64,000 nt of DNA from Novosphingobium sp. AAP83 (GCF_001295795.1 NZ_LJHY01000004.1:1-64000); one strand, 5' to 3'. Positions 15,411 to 24,899 are shown, counted from the first letter of the stretch. Made by a program: numbers and translations. Notes: a model not told the origin generated them from the letters alone.

Positions 15411-16931
15411 ATGATGCGCAAAACTCTTTTGTCGGCCACGGCTCTCGTCGCTCTCACAGGTGCGGGGCAGGCTCCCACCCCCGCACTGCAATTGGCCAAG
15501 CTCCAGAAACTGGGCACAACCAGCGAACGCTATCAGTCTTACAACATTGAAATGGTTGAAGTTACCGGCGGGCGTTTCTGGGCACCCTATGGCGGCCCGG
15601 CAGACGAACGCTATCGCCAACGCCCGCCGATCGACCTGACCGATCCGAAGCTGATCGCCTTGGCCAAGGCACTTGGCCCCAGCCTGCTGCGCGTCAGCGG
15701 AACATGGGCCAACAACACGTATCTGGAGGCCGAAGGCGAAAACCTTTCCGCCCCGCCCGCAGGCTTCGTACAAGTGCTCAAGCGCGACCAATGGAAAAAA
15801 GTCGTCGCCTTTTCAAAAGCCGTCGATGCCCCCATCGTCACCAGCTTTGCGGTCAGCAATGGCACGCGCAACACAGATGGTGTTTGGACACCCGTACAGG
15901 CGCAGCGCCTTGTCGATCTCACACGTGAGGCAGGCGGCAGCCTCTATGCCGCCGAATTCTTCAACGAATCCAATATGCCCGGTGCGGCACCTGAAATGCC
16001 CAAGGCCTATACCGCTGCCAATTATGCCGCAGAGTTCCGCCTGTTCCACGATTGGGCGCGCAAGGCCGTCCCCGAAATGCGCATGCTCGGCGTTGGCGGC
16101 GTCGGTGAAGTCGGCTTGCTGAAAGATGTGCCCGTACCTGCCGAAATGGGCACCCACGTCAGCACCGAAGACATGATGAAGGCCAATCCCGATAGCGTTG
16201 ATGCGGTCTCCTATCACTTCTACGGATCGGTTTCCCAACGCTGCCTCGGGCTTGGCATCGGCACGGCGGTCAAGGAAAACGCACTAAGCGCCGCATGGCT
16301 TGACCTGACGGTGCGCGATTATGCCTATTACGCCGCTTTGCGTGACAAGTTCGAACCCGGCAAGCCGATGTGGAACACCGAAACCGCGCAAGCAGCATGT
16401 GGCGGAAGCCCGTGGGCATCGACCTTCCTCGATACGTTCCGCTACCTCAACCAGAACGCGGCGCTTGCACAAAAAGGCTTGCAAGTGGTGATGCACAATA
16501 CGCTGGCCGCCATCGATTACGCGCTGATTGACCGTGACACCTTGAAGCCGCGCCCCAATTACTGGGCCGCCGTGCTGTGGCGGCGCACGATGGGGCAAAC
16601 CGTGCTTGCCTCTCCGAAGTCCCCCTCCCCCGCCATGCGGCTTTATACCCACTGCCTTGCCGGAAAGGCAGGCGGCGTGGCAGTTATGGCACTGAACACG
16701 GGCGAGGCGGCGCAGCGCATCAATCTTGGTGGCAAGGGACTTGGCTGGACAATGACCGGCACACCACTTGATACGCGCAACGTGCTGGTAAATGGCCACC
16801 AGCCTGTACTTGATGCTGATCTCAAGTTCACAGGGCTTGAAGGCGCGGCGATTAGCGGGACGACCACAATCCCCGGCCAATCGGTTTCATTCTTTGCGAT
16901 ACCGGGTGCCGCCAATCCGGTTTGCCGTTAA
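15411..16931 (+). CDS. GH79-like beta-glucuronidase (heparanase superfamily)
   Basis: A 506-residue secreted protein with an N-terminal hydrophobic signal (MMRKTLLSATALVALTGAG). The TIM-barrel part carries AEFFNESNMPG with E186 as likely acid/base and MWNTETAQAACGG with E324 as likely nucleophile. These lie before LQVVMHNTLAAIDYALID and a NYWAAVLWRRTMG segment that match the heparanase/GH79 pattern; a small beta domain follows. The family releases glucuronic acid from glycans or glycosides. Its place between mannonate dehydratase and KDG kinase supports a uronic acid product. The open frame extends upstream into manD, but the ATG at 15411 gives the signal peptide. Exact glycoside unknown. Confidence 0.85.
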   Translation: MMRKTLLSATALVALTGAGQAPTPALQLAKLQKLGTTSERYQSYNIEMVEVTGGRFWAPYGGPADERYRQRPPIDLTDPKLIALAKALGPSLLRVSGTWANNTYLEAEGENLSAPPAGFVQVLKRDQWKKVVAFSKAVDAPIVTSFAVSNGTRNTDGVWTPVQAQRLVDLTREAGGSLYAAEFFNESNMPGAAPEMPKAYTAANYAAEFRLFHDWARKAVPEMRMLGVGGVGEVGLLKDVPVPAEMGTHVSTEDMMKANPDSVDAVSYHFYGSVSQRCLGLGIGTAVKENALSAAWLDLTVRDYAYYAALRDKFEPGKPMWNTETAQAACGGSPWASTFLDTFRYLNQNAALAQKGLQVVMHNTLAAIDYALIDRDTLKPRPNYWAAVLWRRTMGQTVLASPKSPSPAMRLYTHCLAGKAGGVAVMALNTGEAAQRINLGGKGLGWTMTGTPLDTRNVLVNGHQPVLDADLKFTGLEGAAISGTTTIPGQSVSFFAIPGAANPVCR

Positions 16932-17813
16932 ATGCGGGTCGTTCTCGTCGGGGAAGCCATGGTCGAACTGTCGCAAGACGGCGCGGGCTGGCAGCTTGCC
17001 TATGGTGGGGACACCCTGAACACGGCGATCCACCTCGCCCGCGCCGGGGTGGACACCGCCTACCTCACAGCGCTTGGCACCGATCCGTTCAGCGCAAACC
17101 TGAAGGCGCAATGGTCGGCCGAGGGACTGGACACTAGCCTTGTCCTTGCCGATCCGTTGCGCAATCCCGGACTCTATGCGATCACTTGCGATGATACGGG
17201 CGAGCGCAGCTTTACCTATTGGCGCGGCGATAGCGCGGCACGGCGGCTGTTTGATTGTGACGGCATTGCGCCTGCCCTTGCCAATGCCGCGCAGGCAGAC
17301 CTGCTCGCCTTCTCGCTGGTATCTTTGGCGGTCCTACCCGATGCAGGGCAACAGGCCTTGCTGGCGCTGGCCCGCACTGTGCGCGAACGCAGCGGACAAG
17401 TGGTGTTCGACGGAAACTACCGCCCCCGCCTCTGGCCCGATGCCGCAACCGCACGGGCTGCACGCGATGCCGCGATTGCGCTGGCCACCATCGGCCTGCC
17501 CACGCTTGAGGACGAAGTGCTGCTGGGCAGTACCAACAATCCCGCCGCCGTGGCCGCCCATTGGCAAAGCCTTGGCTGCGCCGAAACCGTGGTAAAGCTT
17601 GGCGCAGACGGATGCCGCTTGCCCGATGGCCGGATCATCGCGCCCGAAAGCGTGCTCGCCCCTGTTGATACCAGCGGCGCGGGCGATGCATTCAACGCCG
17701 GCTATCTTGCCGCGCGCCTTCGCGGCGATACGCAAGAGCAGTCTGCACGCGGCGGACATGCCCTTGCCGGTTGGACAGTCATGCGCCGGGGGGCCATTCC
17801 CTCGCGGGATTAG
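16932..17813 (+). CDS. kdgK: 2-keto-3-deoxygluconate kinase (PfkB family)
   Basis: Phosphorylates KDG with ATP to KDG-6-phosphate, the step after mannonate dehydratase. The 293-residue sugar kinase shows the N-terminal GEAMVELSQDG and YGGDTLNTAIHLARAG substrate segment, FDGNYRPRLWPD in the middle, and the PfkB signature DTSGAGDAFNAGYLAA with the catalytic Asp. The ATG follows the GH79 stop directly, so translation is coupled. It is the last gene of the manD operon and converges on the GH3 gene with 15 nt between stops. Another PfkB substrate is possible, but context favours KDG. Confidence 0.9.
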   Translation: MRVVLVGEAMVELSQDGAGWQLAYGGDTLNTAIHLARAGVDTAYLTALGTDPFSANLKAQWSAEGLDTSLVLADPLRNPGLYAITCDDTGERSFTYWRGDSAARRLFDCDGIAPALANAAQADLLAFSLVSLAVLPDAGQQALLALARTVRERSGQVVFDGNYRPRLWPDAATARAARDAAIALATIGLPTLEDEVLLGSTNNPAAVAAHWQSLGCAETVVKLGADGCRLPDGRIIAPESVLAPVDTSGAGDAFNAGYLAARLRGDTQEQSARGGHALAGWTVMRRGAIPSRD

Positions 17814-17828
17814 CCCCCCAATGCCCGC

Positions 17829-20390
17829 CTACCGGTCGATATAGCCCACCCGCACCAGATCTGCCGGTGCGGACGAGCGCCCCGCCCAAACCGTAAAACG
17901 GCCTGCCGGGATCACCCACGCATGCGCCTTTTCATCCCACACGCCCAGCGGGTGGTTGGTCGCAGCAGGATCGATCCCGATCTCGACCGCACCCGATGCA
18001 CCCGGCTTCAATTCTATGCGCTGGAAGCCCACCAGACGCTTGGGCGGTTGCACCGCGCCCACCGCGTTTGCGCTTTGCGGCAACGACACATAGACTTGCA
18101 CCACTTCGGCTCCGGTCCGCTTACCGCTATTCTTGACCCGCACTTGCGCGCGCCATGATCCGCGCGCGCTGTCAAAGACAAGCTTCGGCGCGCACTGGAC
18201 AAATGTGGTGTAGGACAGGCCGTGCCCGAACGGGAAGGCGACACAAGGGTTCCGCCCCGCCCGCACCGCGCAGCCACCGCTCACATTGGCATCGTACCAG
18301 CGATAACCAATGGCCAGCTTCTCGCTGTAGGTGACCGTCTGGGTCTTGCCGTCTGCGGCCAGAACGCCGGGGAACTGGGCCGGGGTCGCATGATCGAGGA
18401 AGCCCTTGCCCGCCTGCGGGAAAGTCACCGGCAGCTTGCCCGATGGATTGACCCGGCCGAACAGCACATCGGCCACGATATTGCCGTCTTCCTGCCCGGG
18501 GAACCATGTTTCAAGAATGGCTGGCCCCTTGGCTCCGATGACAGAACCCGGCAGCGCAACGCCTGCATTGTCTTTCAGCACCAGCACCGATTTGGCCGCC
18601 ATCGACCGTCCCGTAACCGAACGCGCCGCCAGCAAAGCCTCGATCATCGCTGTCGTCCCGCTGTTGCGCGCTGTGTTCTTCTCGCCGCTGGTGGCAATCG
18701 CGTTGGACCGCGCCGCATACCAATCCAGCCCGCTGCCAAGCGCCGCACCCGACGCAAGCTGATGGCCGCTGGTATCGGTGAAAGTCGCACGGTCTGCCCC
18801 TTCCTCCGATATCGTGCCCGCCATGATAACAACCGCATCGGCCTTCGCCGCTTCGGCAACCGCATCAGCAAAGGAGACTTGCGTGCCGTCAACGGTGCCC
18901 GAGGCATTGGCATCATCCACCAGCACCAGCTTGACCGAAGCTGTCGCGCCCAAAGCGCTGCGCAATCCTTCAATCGGGGAAACGGTGTACGCTGGCACCA
19001 CATCGGAACTGCCGCCGCCCGATCCCATCGGCTCGCCCGTAATCGCCCCGCCTGCTACCGCTTGCTGCGCATAGACCTGGCTGGCCTTGCCGATCAGGAC
19101 GAGCGACTTGATCCCGCTGCGCAAGGGCAAGGCCCCGTTGTTCTGCAACAGCACCGCTCCGCGCCCGCCAATGGCCCGCGCCAGCTTGCCACCTGCCGCA
19201 TAATCGATTGGCGATTGCTCCAGCTTGCGGTCAAAAATCCCCGCCTTGAAGGCTTGGGTATAGCGCCGCTCCAGCGCTGCATCGATCTGCGCCACGGTCA
19301 GCGCACCACTGGCAAGCGCGGCCTTGATCTTATCGGGTGCCCATTGGATCGGCATCGGCATTTCGTGATCCATGCCATTGGCAAAGCTTGCCACCGTGCT
19401 TTTCATCGCGAAAAAGTCTGACTGGACATAACCGGTGAAGCCCCAATCCTTGCGCAAGATATCGGTCAGCAGCTCGCGGCTCTCGCACGACGATTGCCCG
19501 TTCACATAGTTATAGGCGCACATCACCGATGCGGCCTTGCCATCCCTCACCGCCATTTCGAACGGCAGCAGATACAACTCGCGCAAAACCTGCCGGTCCA
19601 CCGTGGTCTGGATGGCCATGCGGTTGGTTTCCTGCTCATTAGCGGCATAATGCTTGGGCATGGCGATCAAACCACGCGCCTGTATTGCCTTGGTTTCGGC
19701 AACCGCCATCACGCCGCTCAAATAGGGGTCTTCCCCAAAATACTCGAAATTCCGCCCCAGAACCGGCAAGCGCGCCAGATTGACGCCGGGGGCCTCGAAC
19801 ACGTGCAGGCCCAGATTGTGCATCTCTGTGGCGATCACCTCACCATACAGGCCCGCCACTGCCGGATCGAACGATGCCGCCGCCGCCATAGCAGATGGCA
19901 ATGCCGTCGCCTTGGCCGAGCTTGGATGGGTATAAGCGCCAACGCTGATGCCACCAAAACCGTTCGCTGACGGCGGGATCTTGGCCACCTCGGGCGAGAC
20001 GCAATCGTTCTGCCCCAGCCCGACCGGCCCGTTGGTGATGCGATAGGTCGGCACGCCAAGCGCCGCTATTGCGGTCACATGCCGCGCGCCGTAGCACGCT
20101 GGCAGGTCGGGCAGGATTTCGGGTCGCGCGCCGGTCAATTGCTGCAACTTCTGATCCAGCGTCATGGCGGCAAGCAGCATCTTTGCCCGGCGATTGGCGA
20201 TACCTTCGCGCGCAGCCTCGCCTTGCGCCGCTGTCATTTCGGCGATCACATCGGGCGAAAGCCACGGCAGCGCCGTCTGCGAATAAACCGGATTACCAAG
20301 CGCCATGGCCAAAGCCATCGCACCTGTGGTGCTTGCCATTTTCAGCTTCGAACCCAAAGTCATGCGCTTCATCCTCACCAAGGTTTCCAT
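17829..20390 (-). CDS. GH3 beta-glycosidase, exported
   Basis: An 853-residue enzyme with signal peptide near residues 18-38 (ALGNPVYSQ). The N-terminal barrel carries RLPVLGRNFEYFGEDPYLSG, PKHYAANEQETNR and GFTGYVQSDFFAM, where D325 is the predicted nucleophile. The alpha/beta sandwich and a C-terminal Fn3-like domain follow (FGHGLSYTTF, VQVYVSLPQSA, KRLVGFQRIELKPG). GH3 enzymes of this architecture remove terminal beta-glucosyl or beta-xylosyl units. It is the second gene of an operon with the ExuT-like carrier (6 nt apart), so it probably trims the oligosaccharide that carries glucuronate. Sugar specificity unknown. Confidence 0.92.
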   Translation of the reverse strand: METLVRMKRMTLGSKLKMASTTGAMALAMALGNPVYSQTALPWLSPDVIAEMTAAQGEAAREGIANRRAKMLLAAMTLDQKLQQLTGARPEILPDLPACYGARHVTAIAALGVPTYRITNGPVGLGQNDCVSPEVAKIPPSANGFGGISVGAYTHPSSAKATALPSAMAAAASFDPAVAGLYGEVIATEMHNLGLHVFEAPGVNLARLPVLGRNFEYFGEDPYLSGVMAVAETKAIQARGLIAMPKHYAANEQETNRMAIQTTVDRQVLRELYLLPFEMAVRDGKAASVMCAYNYVNGQSSCESRELLTDILRKDWGFTGYVQSDFFAMKSTVASFANGMDHEMPMPIQWAPDKIKAALASGALTVAQIDAALERRYTQAFKAGIFDRKLEQSPIDYAAGGKLARAIGGRGAVLLQNNGALPLRSGIKSLVLIGKASQVYAQQAVAGGAITGEPMGSGGGSSDVVPAYTVSPIEGLRSALGATASVKLVLVDDANASGTVDGTQVSFADAVAEAAKADAVVIMAGTISEEGADRATFTDTSGHQLASGAALGSGLDWYAARSNAIATSGEKNTARNSGTTAMIEALLAARSVTGRSMAAKSVLVLKDNAGVALPGSVIGAKGPAILETWFPGQEDGNIVADVLFGRVNPSGKLPVTFPQAGKGFLDHATPAQFPGVLAADGKTQTVTYSEKLAIGYRWYDANVSGGCAVRAGRNPCVAFPFGHGLSYTTFVQCAPKLVFDSARGSWRAQVRVKNSGKRTGAEVVQVYVSLPQSANAVGAVQPPKRLVGFQRIELKPGASGAVEIGIDPAATNHPLGVWDEKAHAWVIPAGRFTVWAGRSSAPADLVRVGYIDR

Positions 20391-20396
20391 ACTATT

Positions 20397-21647
20397 TCAG
20401 ACAGTTGCTTTGCCACCGTCAGACTTCAACAGTCCCCACAGCACCACCGCTGCCAGCAAATCCAATCCCGCCAGCGCCACGAACAGCGGGTTATACCCGA
20501 ACAGGTCCGCGCTCTGCCCGATCAACAGCGTGAACAACATCCCGCCGATCCACGCCGATGTGCCCGCCATGCCGCTGGCCGTACCTACCGTGCGGCTGTC
20601 AAACACGTCGGCGCACAAAGTGATCAGCGCGCCGTTGAGCAATTGATGCGCAAAGCCGCCGACGCAGAACAGCGCGATTGCCATTGCGGGCGACGTGGCA
20701 AGGCCAATGCAAGCAGGCCCCACCATGCACAGCGCGCCCAGCGTCATGGTGACCTTGCGCGATGATAACAGCGATTTTCCGCGCGCCATCAACCAAGGCG
20801 GCAGCAATCCTGCTGCAAGGCTGCCAAAATCGGCAGCCAGAAACGGCAGCCAAGCCCACAGCGCGATAGATTTCAGATCAAGCTGCCACACCGCCACCAG
20901 ATAAAGCGGGATAAAGAAGTTGAAGGTCTGCCACGCTGGTTCCGCCAGAAAACGCGGCACCGCAATGGCCCAGAAAGACCGGCTGCGCAGCACGTCCGCT
21001 TTGGTTGCAGGCTTGGTGGCATCGGGCTGGTTCATCTTGATCAATGCATCGCGTTCAGCCTGCGATAGCCGGGGATGATCTGCCGGGTCGCGATAGCCGA
21101 CCCACCACAAGCCCGCCCAAACAAGGCTTAAAGCCCCTGTCACGATAAACGCCGCCTGCCAGTTCCACGCAAGAATGCAAAACGCCACAAGCGGCGGCGC
21201 AATCATGTTGCCAACGCTCGTGCCCATCTGGAACAGGCTCGTGGCAAGCGGGCGTTCCTTGGGCGGAAACCACTGCGCCACGGTCTTGGTGCCCGCCGGA
21301 ATCGCCGCCGCCTCGGTCGCGCCCAATGCTGCGCGGAACATAGCAAGGCTCATCCAGCCTGTGGCAAAGGCGTGCGCCATATTGCTCACCGCCCACCCCA
21401 CCGCGAACACGAAAAAGCCGATCCGCGTGCCCAGTGCATCCAGCACAGCGCCTGCCACCGTCTGCATCACTGTATAGGTCGCCTGAAAGGCAAGGATCAC
21501 CCAGCTATATTGCTCGGTGGTCATCGCAAATTCGGTCTTGAGCGTGGGCGCGGCCACCGAAAGCGTCGAACGCGCCAGATAGTTGAGGATCGTGCCCAGC
21601 GTGATAAGCGCGATGATCCACCAGCGCAGCGGGAGCGTCTTGATCAT
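20397..21647 (-). CDS. exuT: MFS hexuronate transporter (ExuT-like)
   Basis: A 416-residue inner-membrane carrier with about 12 hydrophobic helices, of the anion:cation symporter group. Typical segments are TEQYSWVILAFQATY after helix 1, AIPAGTKTVAQWFPPKERPLA around helix 4-5, and WQTFNFFIPLYLV in the second half. The group imports glucuronate/galacturonate with H+; substrate is inferred from kdgK and manD nearby. The ATG at 21647 is preceded by GGAGG at 7-nt spacing; the open frame extends 51 nt further. It leads the exuT-GH3 operon, divergent from the TonB-dependent receptor. Confidence 0.85.
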   Translation of the reverse strand: MIKTLPLRWWIIALITLGTILNYLARSTLSVAAPTLKTEFAMTTEQYSWVILAFQATYTVMQTVAGAVLDALGTRIGFFVFAVGWAVSNMAHAFATGWMSLAMFRAALGATEAAAIPAGTKTVAQWFPPKERPLATSLFQMGTSVGNMIAPPLVAFCILAWNWQAAFIVTGALSLVWAGLWWVGYRDPADHPRLSQAERDALIKMNQPDATKPATKADVLRSRSFWAIAVPRFLAEPAWQTFNFFIPLYLVAVWQLDLKSIALWAWLPFLAADFGSLAAGLLPPWLMARGKSLLSSRKVTMTLGALCMVGPACIGLATSPAMAIALFCVGGFAHQLLNGALITLCADVFDSRTVGTASGMAGTSAWIGGMLFTLLIGQSADLFGYNPLFVALAGLDLLAAVVLWGLLKSDGGKATV

Positions 21648-21856
21648 GCCGGGCCTCCAATGGTCCTGAATCCAATGGTCCTGGACAAGTCTGCGCAAGC
21701 AACCTGCGCTCTTGGTCCGTCACACCAGCTGTCCCGATTCGAACAGGCAAAAGACTCAAGCGCCCCGGCAGGTGCAGGAGGTGACGCAAGCCAAGATGTC
21801 TGGCCGATAAAGCCGTTTTGCAACACGTCACTCTCCCCGTCGAAGCTGGCACCATA

Positions 21857-21869
21857 TTGGTCAGACCGA
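21857..21869. promoter_or_regulatory. Operator candidate 3 (TTGGTCAGACCGA)
   Basis: Same TYGGTNANACC palindrome as the sites next to the GntR gene. On the minus strand TATTAT (21874-21869), a good -10, abuts it, so binding would block the exuT-GH3 promoter. Confidence 0.7.
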
Positions 21870-21973
21870 TAATAAAGCCATATTTGCCCGCTTTGGCAAG
21901 GATTTCCTGATGTTCCAAGCCAAAATCGGTAATTTGCGATCGCGAATTGCAACAAATTAGTCAAAACTTTGGC

Positions 21974-22012
21974 TTGACAGTCACGACTTTTCCCGCAATT
22001 CGGTCAGACCAA
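21974..22012 (+). promoter_or_regulatory. Receptor promoter with operator candidate 4 (TCGGTCAGACCAA)
   Basis: TTGACA at 21974-21979 is a consensus -35. The palindrome at 22000-22012 covers where the -10/start region should be, 31 bp before the receptor ATG. The -10 itself is weak. Together with site 3 it brackets the 396-bp divergent region 21648-22043, which holds no gene. Confidence 0.7.
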
Positions 22013-22043
22013 CAAGCTTGCCAAATTCCGTTGGGAGAGAAAA

Positions 22044-24347
22044 ATGTCGTTAAAGAGGCTTCTTTTGTCCGCGACCGCAGTCGCTTTGGTGCCCGGATTC
22101 GCATCGGCGCAAGACACTGGACAGACCGGTTCGGTCGAATCCGCTCCCGAACAGGAGAATGCCGGTCTCGAAGAAATCATCGTCACCGCGCAAAAGCGTG
22201 AACAGAACATGCAGGACGTGGCCGTTGCGGTCACCGCGCTTAGCGGAGATACGCTGACCAATCGCAACGTCGCCACGGTGGCCGACCTTCCGCGCCTCGC
22301 CCCCAGCCTTACCCTGACGCAAGGCAACGTGCCCACCAACAACTCGCTCAACTTGCGCGGAATCGGCACGGTATCGTTCAGCACCGCCATCGAACCATCG
22401 GTCGCGGTGATCGTCGATGATGTGCCGCTGCTGCAACAGGCCCAGGCGTTCTCGGGCCTCAGCGATATCGCCCGCATCGAAGTGCTGCGCGGCCCGCAAG
22501 GCACGCTGTTCGGCAAGAACGCCTCGGCAGGTGCGGTCAATATCGTATCGCGCGGCGCATCCGATGTCTTGACCGGCGCGATCACCGGCACAGCCACCAC
22601 GGACGACGAACTGCGCGTCGAAGGATCGATCGCCGGACCTCTTGGCACCGGCGTCGGCTTCCGCGTCAATGCTTTCTACGCCGACCGCAAGGGCTATATC
22701 CGCAATCTCGAAGACGGTTCACGCCTCAACAACGACAAGAGCTACGGCGTGCGTGGGCGGCTTGAATTTGAACCGACCGACACGTTGAAGTTCGATGTCA
22801 TCGCCAGCCATACCGTCAATGAAAGCAATGGCTTTGCCCGCACCTATCGCACGGCCCCTGCCGGAGCGACTGTGTTTGGTTCTTCGCTTGCCCCCAGCAT
22901 CGCCGGGATCACCGCAGGCGAAGACAATTACAGCGTCCGCCTGAACCGTCCGCTGTTCAACAAAAGCGAACAGACCACAGTTTCAGGCCGCGCCACACTC
23001 GATCTCGGCTTTGCCGATCTGGTATCGGTCACCAGCTATCAGGACTGGGCCTTCCAGTTCGAGGAAGATTTTGACTACACGATCTCCAACGTGATTGGCA
23101 TCCCCGGCGGGATCACCGCAAACAGCACTTATGCTGCCAGCATGTTCACGCAGGAATTGCGCCTCGTTTCGTCAGCCAAGTCAGACTTCACCTATGTGGT
23201 CGGGCTATTCTATGCCGATGGCAAAACCGACCGCAGCTTTGCCCGTGGCCCATCCGGACCGGTCGTGGCGAACTGGACATCGCGCAGCGCAACCCAAAGC
23301 TATGCCGGTTTTGCGCAGGCGACCTACACCCTTTCGGACACGACCCACATTGATGCCGGAGTCCGCCTGAACCACGAAGAAGTGTCCGCGCGCTTCATCA
23401 ACAACGTGCCAAACGCCAACCCGCCCGCCAACAACGCCACATGCCTCAGCCTGTGCAACGGCGCAGCATCCGATACCGTGGTGACATGGAAAACATCGCT
23501 GCGTCAGGACCTTTCCGATGCCGTCATGGTCTACGCCTCGTTTGCGCGCGGCTACAAGGGACAAGGCTTCGATATCAGCACCGGCTTCAGCCCGCGCCGT
23601 GCGACCAACCCGGTACGTCCGGAAACCTCGGACGCTTATGAAGCAGGCATCAAGTCGCGCTTCCTTGACAACAAGGTGCAGCTCAACATTTCGGCATTCT
23701 GGAGCAACTTCCGTGACTTCCAGGCACAGTCGGCCATTGTTCTGCCCGATGATACGCTCGAACTGACGCTCAACAACGTCGGCCGTGTCCGCACACGCGG
23801 CTTCGAAGTCGAATTGTCCGCGCGGCCCATCCCCACCCTCACGCTCGACAGCGCGCTGAGTTTTACCGATACGCGGATCATGTCGTTCCCCGGCGCACAA
23901 TGCTATGCCGCGCAAACCGTGGGCTGCTTTGATCTTGATGGCGCTGGTCCATCCAATGTCAGAGGCCAGAACCTTGCCGGCAAGCGCCTGCCCAACGCAC
24001 CGCGCCTGAAATTCAACGTCGGCGGAACCTACGATATCCTGCTGCCATCCTTACCGTTTGACGGCTTTATCCAGACAGATGTGTCCTATCAAAGCGCGGT
24101 CAATTTCGACCTTCTCGCCAACCCGCTGCTTGAGCAAAAGGGCTATGCTGTCGTCAATGGCAGCATCGGTATCGACCAGAACGACCGTGGCGGGCTGCGC
24201 GTAGCGCTCTATGTCAACAACCTGTTCGACAAGCGCTATGCTTCCAACCTGACGGTTGCTCCGGGTGGCTCGGTCGGCCTGCTCCAGCAAGCCCTTGATC
24301 GCAATTCACGCCGCTACTTCGGCATCCGGGCACGCTACAAGTTCTGA
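22044..24347 (+). CDS. TonB-dependent receptor (glucuronide module)
   Basis: A 767-residue outer-membrane receptor: signal peptide (LLLSATAVALVPGFASAQ), TonB-box-like LEEIIVTAQKREQ near residue 50, plug domain with VEVLRGPQG-type IEVLRGPQGTLFGKNASAGAVN, and a C-terminal beta-barrel ending RRYFGIRARYKF with the terminal Phe. It lacks an extra N-terminal signalling (STN) or carboxypeptidase-like domain. It is divergent from exuT-GH3 under shared operator-like sites, so it probably imports the oligosaccharide or glycoside. Ligand cannot be read from sequence. Confidence 0.93.
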   Translation: MSLKRLLLSATAVALVPGFASAQDTGQTGSVESAPEQENAGLEEIIVTAQKREQNMQDVAVAVTALSGDTLTNRNVATVADLPRLAPSLTLTQGNVPTNNSLNLRGIGTVSFSTAIEPSVAVIVDDVPLLQQAQAFSGLSDIARIEVLRGPQGTLFGKNASAGAVNIVSRGASDVLTGAITGTATTDDELRVEGSIAGPLGTGVGFRVNAFYADRKGYIRNLEDGSRLNNDKSYGVRGRLEFEPTDTLKFDVIASHTVNESNGFARTYRTAPAGATVFGSSLAPSIAGITAGEDNYSVRLNRPLFNKSEQTTVSGRATLDLGFADLVSVTSYQDWAFQFEEDFDYTISNVIGIPGGITANSTYAASMFTQELRLVSSAKSDFTYVVGLFYADGKTDRSFARGPSGPVVANWTSRSATQSYAGFAQATYTLSDTTHIDAGVRLNHEEVSARFINNVPNANPPANNATCLSLCNGAASDTVVTWKTSLRQDLSDAVMVYASFARGYKGQGFDISTGFSPRRATNPVRPETSDAYEAGIKSRFLDNKVQLNISAFWSNFRDFQAQSAIVLPDDTLELTLNNVGRVRTRGFEVELSARPIPTLTLDSALSFTDTRIMSFPGAQCYAAQTVGCFDLDGAGPSNVRGQNLAGKRLPNAPRLKFNVGGTYDILLPSLPFDGFIQTDVSYQSAVNFDLLANPLLEQKGYAVVNGSIGIDQNDRGGLRVALYVNNLFDKRYASNLTVAPGGSVGLLQQALDRNSRRYFGIRARYKF

Positions 24348-24376
24348 CCTGCTAACATAAAACCAGATCCACCCTA

Positions 24377-24416
24377 AGGCTCCGGGCGCGTCCAAAGCGC
24401 CTGGAGCCTCTTTTTG
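24377..24416 (+). terminator. Rho-independent terminator of the receptor
   Basis: A 13-bp stem (AGGCTCCGGGCGC with GCGCCTGGAGCCT, one G-T pair) with a 7-nt loop, then CTTTTTG. It ends at the stop codon of the convergent gene. Confidence 0.9.
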
Positions 24417-24824
24417 TTATGCAGACGCCTTCAATGCTGCTGCTGCCTGAAATACGGCGTGATCAAAATAGAACGGCTTGATTTCGCAGCACTTGCCATC
24501 GCGAAAGCGGAACACTTCGCACAATTCAGCAGGGGCCAACGACGGGTCTGCAAAGCGGAACGACAGGATCGTTACCGCATGGTCCTTGCCCGCTGTCGTT
24601 TCAACGCGGTCAAGCCCGACGACATCCACCATCGTCATGACTTTCGCATACAATTCGCGCAGCGCGGTTTTGCCGCGATAGACACCAGCCATCGGCAGGC
24701 CTTCTGCTTCGGTGATGAAGAAATCGTCCGTCAACATCGTTTCTGCCGTGTCGAAATCGCCCACGCCGGTCGCGGCATAGAGGTCGTCGACGAACTGGAT
24801 CATTTCTGCTGCGGTCATGTTCAT
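24417..24824 (-). CDS. SnoaL-like/NTF2-fold protein
   Basis: A 135-residue protein of the NTF2-like superfamily: N-terminal helix TAAEMIQFVDDLYAATGVGDFDTAETMLTDD broken by short loops, then the FFITEAEGLPMAGVYRGKTALRELY segment and a curved sheet ending CEVFRFRDGKCCEIKPFYFD. Members include isomerases, cyclases and proteins of unknown role in catabolic clusters. GAGGA precedes the ATG at 24824. It is monocistronic and divergent from the MDR reductase at 24935. Of six such genes in the window it is the most distinct. Confidence 0.75.
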   Translation of the reverse strand: MNMTAAEMIQFVDDLYAATGVGDFDTAETMLTDDFFITEAEGLPMAGVYRGKTALRELYAKVMTMVDVVGLDRVETTAGKDHAVTILSFRFADPSLAPAELCEVFRFRDGKCCEIKPFYFDHAVFQAAAALKASA

Positions 24825-24840
24825 TTTTGATATTCCTCTT

Positions 24841-24899
24841 CCCGGTTTTGTGCAGGATCACCTAACCGGGCCTCGTGCGAAACCTAGCGATATAGCTAG
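24841..24899. promoter_or_regulatory. Inverted repeats in the divergent promoter region
   Basis: CCCGGTT (24841-24847) pairs with AACCGGG (24864-24870), and CTAGC (24884-24888) pairs with GCTAG (24895-24899) around GATATA. The second is similar to the CTAGCC/GGCTAG pair at 30989. Possible regulator sites; no factor assigned. Confidence 0.35.
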
